A stretch of 64,000 nt of DNA, from NCBI GenBank assembly GCA_013816855.1, contig JACDDT010000003.1, forward strand, positions 1 through 64,000. Direction: 5' to 3'. The notes under the pieces are model-generated. The model worked only from the letters and a program-made list of their open reading frames with translations, did no database searches and was not told the DNA's origin. The position numbers and the translations under genes were made by a program. Positions 58,141-64,000 of the stretch are shown piece by piece; position 1 is the stretch's first letter, and each line of letters starts with the position of its first letter. This DNA comes from Gemmatimonadaceae bacterium (lineage in GTDB: Bacteria; Gemmatimonadota; Gemmatimonadetes; Gemmatimonadales; Gemmatimonadaceae).

Positions 58141-58941
58141 TTAGCCGAGCGCGTCGTTGAGCCACCGCCAATAGCTGTCACCGCCCAAGTCCGGCAAGTC
58201 GTTATGTCCTGCCGCCGGAACGACGAGCAGCACGCCCTTCAGCTTCGCTGCAGCGTAGACCTCCTTCCCCATGCGAAGCGGCACGATGCGATCGCGTTCG
58301 CCGTGCACGACCGACACCGCGGCGTCCAGCGCCGTGACAGCCCGGACGTTGTCGAAGTGCACGCGCGAAAGCCGGTTCCAGAGCAGAAGCAAGGGACGCC
58401 CGATGATGAGTCGTCCCATCCCGCGCGCGGATGAAAAGGGCGCCTGAAGGAGTAAGCGGCGCGGAGCGGAGCGCAGTGCAAGCTCCGCCGCAACTGCGCT
58501 TCCGAGAGAGTGGCCAAAGAATGAAATATTCGCTGCGTCCGCTCGCGCCTCTTCCATGGCCGCGCGGTAGGCGGCGTCGGCGTCGAGCCGGGAGCGCGCG
58601 TAAGTGGGGCGGCCCCCGAGGCCGTAATATCCGCGATACTCGGCGAGAAAAACCGAGTGCCCCGAGATCGCGGCAGCCTCCCTTCCCCAATCGAGCTGCC
58701 ACGCAGCCAGGTCGGCGTTTCCGTGAAAGCACAGCAGCACGTGACGGCTGGGCGAAGGGGGATGAATCACGAACCCGACGAGCGGCTGCCCATCGGCTGC
58801 CTGGTACTCAATTCGCTTTGCGAAACCGGTGTCGGCGCGGGTGAAATTCTTCGGGGGCTGAAAAACGATTCTTTCCTGAGCCAGCGAAAGAATAAGGAGA
58901 AGCGACGCGAAGACGAGCAATGCGAAGATTGCAACTGACAT
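58141..58941 (-). CDS. alpha/beta hydrolase
   Basis: LLCFHGNADLAAWQ; FFGHSLGSAVA nucleophile elbow; catalytic GHND. Confidence 0.88.
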   Translation of the reverse strand: MSVAIFALLVFASLLLILSLAQERIVFQPPKNFTRADTGFAKRIEYQAADGQPLVGFVIHPPSPSRHVLLCFHGNADLAAWQLDWGREAAAISGHSVFLAEYRGYYGLGGRPTYARSRLDADAAYRAAMEEARADAANISFFGHSLGSAVAAELALRSAPRRLLLQAPFSSARGMGRLIIGRPLLLLWNRLSRVHFDNVRAVTALDAAVSVVHGERDRIVPLRMGKEVYAAAKLKGVLLVVPAAGHNDLPDLGGDSYWRWLNDALG

Positions 58942-58964
58942 CAGCAGGCGGGCAATTTAGGGAT

Positions 58965-60251
58965 ATGCGAATTCCGATTGAAAGCTACACACTGAAGAAT
59001 GGTCTCTTCGTCACGCTGTCCGAGGACCACACAGTTCCTCTGGTCGCAGTAAACCTGTGGTACCATGTCGGATCGGCGAATGAAAAGGAAGGAAGAACGG
59101 GGTTCGCGCACCTTTTCGAGCACATGTTGTTTCAGGGATCCGCGCATGTCGGGGCAAACGAGCATTTCGAGCTTATTCAGCGCGCGGGCGGAACGCTCAA
59201 CGGATCGACATGGCTCGAGCGAACCAACTATTTCGAGACAGTTCCCTCCAACCAGCTTGCGCTCGCTCTTTGGCTCGAAGCAGACAGGATGGGCGCACTG
59301 CTGCCGGCGATGACCCAGCAGAAGCTCGATACGCAGCGAGACGTCGTGAAAAACGAGCGCCGCTGGAGCGTGGATAACCAGCCATACGGCACGACCCTCG
59401 AGAAGCTGCAGGAGCTTGTTTTTCCCCGGACACACCCGTTCCATCATTCGCTCATCGGGTCGATGGAGGACCTGTCGCAAGCTTCGCTCGACGACGTAGC
59501 AGAGTTCTTCGCGACCTATTACGCACCGGACAACGCGGTACTCACGATTTGCGGGGACTTCGAAGAGGGGGAGGCCCGGGCACTAGTGAACGAATATTTC
59601 GGGGACATTCCCCGCGGAAAGAAGCGGATCACACGCCCCGACATGTCAGTGCCGCCACATTTCACTTCACCCGAGCTCATTCGTATTCCCGACAACGTCG
59701 GGCTGCGGCGAGTTTTCGTGGCGACAAGAACGCCACCCTTCGGCAGCGGCGATTTTTACGCAGCCAGCATATGCGCAGCAATTCTTGGCTCAGGAAAATC
59801 GAGCCGGCTCTTCAAAAAGCTCGTGCGCGAGCAGCAGATCGCGGCGGACGTTTCAGCGTTCACACTGGATCTGGCGAAAGGCAGCGACGTGTTTGTGGCA
59901 GACGTAACAGCCAAGCCGGAAGTGAGCGAGAACGCTCTCGTCGAGGCAGTGGACAACGAAATCGATTCCCTAGTCACGGACGGGGTGACAGACGCGGAAG
60001 TGAACCGTGCGGCAGCACTCGTAACAACTGAGCTCATTAAGGCCCTCGAAACAGCTTCGGAGCGCGCCGACCGGATCTCGATGTTCGCGACGTACTTTGG
60101 CGACCCCGCGCTGGTAAATGAACAAGCATCGAAGTACGGAGAGGTAACGGCGAAAACAGTATCGGCGTTTGCGAGAAAGTATTTGGCGCGGGAGAGGCGC
60201 TCGCGCCTCCTGTACGTTCCCAAAGATGAAGTCGTGGAAATGCAACCGTGA
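58965..60251 (+). CDS. M16 zinc peptidase (HxxEH intact)
   Basis: GFAHLFEHMLFQGSAHVGANEHF. Confidence 0.93.
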   Translation: MRIPIESYTLKNGLFVTLSEDHTVPLVAVNLWYHVGSANEKEGRTGFAHLFEHMLFQGSAHVGANEHFELIQRAGGTLNGSTWLERTNYFETVPSNQLALALWLEADRMGALLPAMTQQKLDTQRDVVKNERRWSVDNQPYGTTLEKLQELVFPRTHPFHHSLIGSMEDLSQASLDDVAEFFATYYAPDNAVLTICGDFEEGEARALVNEYFGDIPRGKKRITRPDMSVPPHFTSPELIRIPDNVGLRRVFVATRTPPFGSGDFYAASICAAILGSGKSSRLFKKLVREQQIAADVSAFTLDLAKGSDVFVADVTAKPEVSENALVEAVDNEIDSLVTDGVTDAEVNRAAALVTTELIKALETASERADRISMFATYFGDPALVNEQASKYGEVTAKTVSAFARKYLARERRSRLLYVPKDEVVEMQP

Positions 60252-60255
60252 TACT

Positions 60256-61602
60256 ATGCTGACTGAAAAGCGCCCACCGGCGTCAGCGCCGCGGCCCTAC
60301 CGCTTCCCCGCTTTTGAAAGGGGCACCCTTCCAAATGGCTCGCGCCTCATCGTCTGCCCGATTCCAAAGCTTCCGTTAGCGACGCTCATGGCGGTGACGA
60401 ATGCAGGCGCCGGTAAAGATCCGAACGGCCGAGAGGGAACGGCCCGACTTACTGCCAAGCTCCTCGTCGAAGGAACGCGCAGATGGAGCGGGGCCCAACT
60501 AGCGGAACAGTTCGAGGGCATTGGCACGTCGTTAGATAGCGGTGCCGATTGGGACAGTGCGACGGCTCGCGTCACTTTCCTGACGGAACACTTCGACCGT
60601 GTTTCGGAACTGTTGGGCGAAGTATTGCTAGGGCCCACCTTCCCCGAACGAGAGTTACAGAGACTCAAATCCGAGCGCGTCGCCGACTTGCTGCAGATAG
60701 AGTCGGAACCACGCGGACTCGCCGATGAAGCGTTTGAATCATTCCTGTACACGGCCGACTCACGCTTCTCCATTCCGAGCGGCGGATCGAAGTCGAGCGT
60801 GCCGGCGATCTCGCTCGGCGACGTTACGGCATTTCACGCGCAGACATACACGCCGGAAAACACGACGTTTATTGTCGCCGGTGATTTACAATACGGCCGC
60901 GTCTATAAAAAATTCTGCAGTGCGCTAGCTGATTGGACGCGGCGCTCGAGTGCTGCTGACACCCGCCCGAACGCCGTTGCCGGATCCAGACGCAGGGGAA
61001 AATTGATTGAGAAGGCGGACGCACCGCAGTCCGAGCTGCGTATCGGGCACGCAGGCCTCCCGCGAAAAAATCCGGATTATTTTCCTGTCGTCGTCATGAA
61101 CGCGATACTCGGCGGGCTGTTCGGATCGCGGATCAATCTCAATCTTCGTGAAGCTCACGGCTACACTTACGGCGCGTCGTCCTACTTCGACTGGCGGAAG
61201 GACGTCGGACCGTTCGTAATCTCCACAGCGGTTGCTACCGAGGTTACCGGTGCGGCACTGAAAGAAGTTTTTCTGGAGATCGACAAAATTCGCGAAGAAC
61301 GAGTATCGGCTGCCGAGCTATCGTTGGCGAGAGATTACCTCGACGGTGTCTTTCCGATCAGGTACGAGACCACCGCCGCCGTGGCCTCCGCACTTTCAAA
61401 TCTCGTGGTGCAAGAGCTGGACGTCGACTACTTCGACTCGTATCGCGAGCGAATCCGCGCGGTCTCAGCGGAGGACGTACTAAACGCGGCGCGGGACCAC
61501 CTGCATCCAAACAAGCTTCAGACGCTTGTCGTCGGCAATGTTTCGGCGGTACGCGAGCAGCTCGCTGAGCTGGAAGTCGGCGAGCTGGCTGACGCCACGT
61601 AA
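60256..61602 (+). CDS. M16 peptidase-family protein lacking HxxEH (non-catalytic partner)
   Basis: M16 fold with GTARLTAKLLVEGTRRW in place of HxxEH. Confidence 0.85.
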   Translation: MLTEKRPPASAPRPYRFPAFERGTLPNGSRLIVCPIPKLPLATLMAVTNAGAGKDPNGREGTARLTAKLLVEGTRRWSGAQLAEQFEGIGTSLDSGADWDSATARVTFLTEHFDRVSELLGEVLLGPTFPERELQRLKSERVADLLQIESEPRGLADEAFESFLYTADSRFSIPSGGSKSSVPAISLGDVTAFHAQTYTPENTTFIVAGDLQYGRVYKKFCSALADWTRRSSAADTRPNAVAGSRRRGKLIEKADAPQSELRIGHAGLPRKNPDYFPVVVMNAILGGLFGSRINLNLREAHGYTYGASSYFDWRKDVGPFVISTAVATEVTGAALKEVFLEIDKIREERVSAAELSLARDYLDGVFPIRYETTAAVASALSNLVVQELDVDYFDSYRERIRAVSAEDVLNAARDHLHPNKLQTLVVGNVSAVREQLAELEVGELADAT

Positions 61603-61604
61603 GG

Positions 61605-62168
61605 ATGGGCTCAAAGGACAGTGTGCCGCCAAGGTTAAGCTCGCGACGCGCGTATTCCGGCAGAGTGATCTCTCTCGACGTGGATACGGTTCGGTTTCCC
61701 GACGGATCAGTCGGTGAACTGGAGATGGTGAGACATCCGGGTGCGAGCGCAGTCGTCCCGTTTCTGGATGATCCGGCATCGAGCGACCCGAGGATTCTTC
61801 TCATTCACCAGTACCGATACGCGGCCGACGCGTATCTTCTCGAAATTCCCGCGGGGAGGCTCGAGGACGGTGAGTCGCCCGAATTTTGTGCTGCGCGCGA
61901 GCTTGAAGAAGAAACGGGACGAAAGGCTCGCAAGCTCGAGAAGCTCGTCGCTTTTTATACCACCCCGGGATTCACCGACGAGCGAATCCACCTCTTCATG
62001 GCGTGGGAGCTCGAGTCGGGTAGAGTGGCGCGTGAGCGGGACGAGTTCATCGAGGAACGGTCAATTCACCTCTCGGAAGCCATTCGACTAATTGATTCCG
62101 GCGAGATATCGGATGCGAAGACAGCTGTCGGAATCATGATCGCCTCCCGTCGCCGCCTCCGGAGTTGA
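61605..62168 (+). CDS. Nudix hydrolase (ADP-ribose pyrophosphatase-like)
   Basis: GRLEDGESPEFCAARELEEETGRKA Nudix box. Confidence 0.92.
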   Translation: MGSKDSVPPRLSSRRAYSGRVISLDVDTVRFPDGSVGELEMVRHPGASAVVPFLDDPASSDPRILLIHQYRYAADAYLLEIPAGRLEDGESPEFCAARELEEETGRKARKLEKLVAFYTTPGFTDERIHLFMAWELESGRVARERDEFIEERSIHLSEAIRLIDSGEISDAKTAVGIMIASRRRLRS

Positions 62169-62367
62169 CGAAACTACCCGGGTCGGTGTCTCATACCATA
62201 TAAGCGGCTCAGGGCGTCATACGCAGGTGACACCTTATGGGCACAATTGGACACAATCTCTTTGCATCCCTTACCATAAGTGCTTTAATCACAGACACTT
62301 ACGTTTTTGAAGCACCGGGCACGCAGTGTGCAATAGTTAACGCGTCAAGAAGTTTCTAAAAGAGCAT

Positions 62368-63051
62368 TTGCAACGATTGGGCGTGGTAAGTCCTCACTCT
62401 TTTTGGGAAGGGCATATGGGACAAACAGCTCGTAAGCAATTGGTGATGGGCGGCATCTCGACGAAAGAGCGCCTGCACGCGATGGATGATTCGGCGGTGG
62501 TGAGTGCATTTCTCGGAGGCGACGAGCGCGCATTCACGGAGCTGGTCGAACGCTACCAGACGCGACTTCTGAACTTCATCTATCGGACGATCGGAGATCG
62601 GGAAAAAGCGGAGGACCTCGTACAGGAGGTGTTTATCCGCGTTTACCGGCACCTTCACCGATTCGATCGCTCCAAAAAATTCTCCACCTGGGCATACACG
62701 ATCGCGTCGAATCTCGCGAAGAACGAGCTTCGGAACCGCTCGAGAAATCCGCTGGTGCTTTTTCAGACAGTGCAGAAGAGCTACCAGGACGACGACCGGC
62801 CTGTTGAATTCGAGGACCCGACGTCGCGCCCTGACGACATGTATCATCAGCGTCATCTTCAACAGATCGTCGAGGAGACGGTTTCCAAGCTGCCCGAACA
62901 CCATCGGAGAGTCTTTGTTCTTCGGGAATTGGAAGGGAAGTCGTACGAAGAGATTGCAGAGATCACGGACTGCAACCTCGGTACGGTAAAGTCGAGGCTG
63001 AACCGCGCGCGCAACTCATTCGCCGAGATCATCGCACCGTTCGTAGATTAG
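62368..63051 (+). CDS. RNA polymerase ECF sigma factor (sigma-E type)
   Basis: DLVQEVFIRVYRHLHRFD; ELEGKSYEEIAEITDCNLGTVKSRLNRAR; start may be 62416. Confidence 0.92.
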   Translation: MQRLGVVSPHSFWEGHMGQTARKQLVMGGISTKERLHAMDDSAVVSAFLGGDERAFTELVERYQTRLLNFIYRTIGDREKAEDLVQEVFIRVYRHLHRFDRSKKFSTWAYTIASNLAKNELRNRSRNPLVLFQTVQKSYQDDDRPVEFEDPTSRPDDMYHQRHLQQIVEETVSKLPEHHRRVFVLRELEGKSYEEIAEITDCNLGTVKSRLNRARNSFAEIIAPFVD

Positions 63052-63069
63052 AGCTGTAGGGCGGGAACA

Positions 63070-63092
63070 AGGGTACCCGTTTCGGGTACCCT
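63070..63092 (+). promoter_or_regulatory. perfect 10-bp hairpin in the sigma/anti-sigma intergenic region
   Basis: agggtacccg-ttt-cgggtaccct; no T-tract follows. Confidence 0.5.
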
Positions 63093-63114
63093 ACCCGAGC
63101 CCCAACCCCCGGTC

Positions 63115-63642
63115 ATGAACTGTAGAGAATTCAGAGAAAAACACGTTGGTTTTGTGGACGACACGCTCGCCGGAGTCGAGCTTGTCGAGATGCGCCGGCA
63201 TTTAGACGAATGCCATTCGTGCGCGGAGCTCCACACGAAGGTCAAGCGGGCGCTGCTCCTTGTTCGGAACCTTCCTACCATAGAAATCTCGGCGGGCTTT
63301 ACCGAGCGCCTGAACGCGCGGCTCGCGGAATGCCGGAACACAGAAGTCCCAGCCCGGTTGATGCGTAAGAGAATTGCCGCAGCGGTTACGTTGGCGGCAG
63401 CAGCGATGATCGGATATATCGCGATCACGCTCGACAGGGTGGAACGCTCGAGCGATCTAGTCATGCCACCAGTAGTCGCTACGAGACCCGAATCGGATAT
63501 GGCGCCTCTCGCGTCTCCGCCGGCTGCGCTCGTGGCGTCAGTTCCCGCCGGATTGGCAATCTGGCCCGCGGCGCTCTTTGCCGAGGAAGCACCCGTTCGT
63601 TTCGCCCATGCGCGATTCGCGAGCGCAGCTGCCACGCGCTAG
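63115..63642 (+). CDS. zinc-finger anti-sigma factor
   Basis: MNCREFREKHVGFVDDTLAGVELVEMRRHLDECHSCAELH (HCC motif) then a TM helix. Confidence 0.85.
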   Translation: MNCREFREKHVGFVDDTLAGVELVEMRRHLDECHSCAELHTKVKRALLLVRNLPTIEISAGFTERLNARLAECRNTEVPARLMRKRIAAAVTLAAAAMIGYIAITLDRVERSSDLVMPPVVATRPESDMAPLASPPAALVASVPAGLAIWPAALFAEEAPVRFAHARFASAAATR

Positions 63643-63676
63643 TTAGCGTCGCACACCGGACGCCTATATTTCGAGG

Positions 63677-64000
63677 GTGTCCAGAGCCGCACTGCAAACT
63701 GTCAGAGAAGCTATCAAGCGCGGGGTATTCGAGCCCGTGTATTACGTCATTGGCGATGACGATTACCAAAAAGAAGACGCAGTAAAGCAGCTCCAGTTGG
63801 CGGCGTTGGATCCCGCCACTCGAGATTTTAATCTCGAAGCCCGGCGTGGGGCCGAGCTGGGAGGGGAAGAGCTCTCCACACTCCTGTCCACGCCACCAAT
63901 GATGGCAGAAAGACGGGTGATCGTCATTCGTGACGCGCAGGGACTCAAGAAAGACGCACGCAGGGCGCTCGATACATATCTGAAGAGGCCGGCCGCAGAC
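63677..64000 (+). CDS. holA: DNA polymerase III delta subunit, N-terminal part (truncated by window)
   Basis: GTG start; VFEPVYYVIGDDDYQKEDAVKQL...STPPMMAERRVIVIRDAQGLKK. Confidence 0.85.
   Translation, partial: MSRAALQTVREAIKRGVFEPVYYVIGDDDYQKEDAVKQLQLAALDPATRDFNLEARRGAELGGEELSTLLSTPPMMAERRVIVIRDAQGLKKDARRALDTYLKRPAAD

Noticed and set aside
1-64000. Search for tRNA, rRNA, transposase, phage and defence genes
   Set aside because: None recognised by eye; a tRNAscan/ISfinder/DefenseFinder run would be needed to exclude them formally

Overview
The window looks like one continuous, gene-dense, GC-rich chromosomal segment. Gene content suggests Gemmatimonadota, but this is inference only. It spans much of the replication and origin neighbourhood: mnmG, parS-parA-parB, polA, rnpB, dnaN, dnaA, rpmH, rnpA, yidD, yidC and mnmE. 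It also carries an arginine cluster (argCBD divergent from argR-argG-argH), ispG, murB, pyrE, upp, several M16 peptidases, a Kir-type K+ channel, and an ECF sigma/anti-sigma pair. The ends are a LigD-type primase/polymerase fragment (5') and holA (3' partial). I saw no rRNA, tRNA, CRISPR, prophage or transposon, and no clearly new multigene system. The observations most worth checking are: (1) an AT-rich hairpin that would sequester the Shine-Dalgarno of a small putative DNA-binding protein next to a cold-shock gene; (2) rnpA, whose conserved N-terminus is encoded upstream of its only ATG with no canonical start codon; (3) both RNase P subunit genes flanking dnaN-dnaA; (4) parS-like 14-bp palindromes next to parAB; (5) ARG-box-like operators; (6) a truncated YheT-like hydrolase remnant; (7) a Wzc-like protein with a degenerate P-loop; (8) a low-complexity basic protein encoded by a 30-bp tandem repeat.
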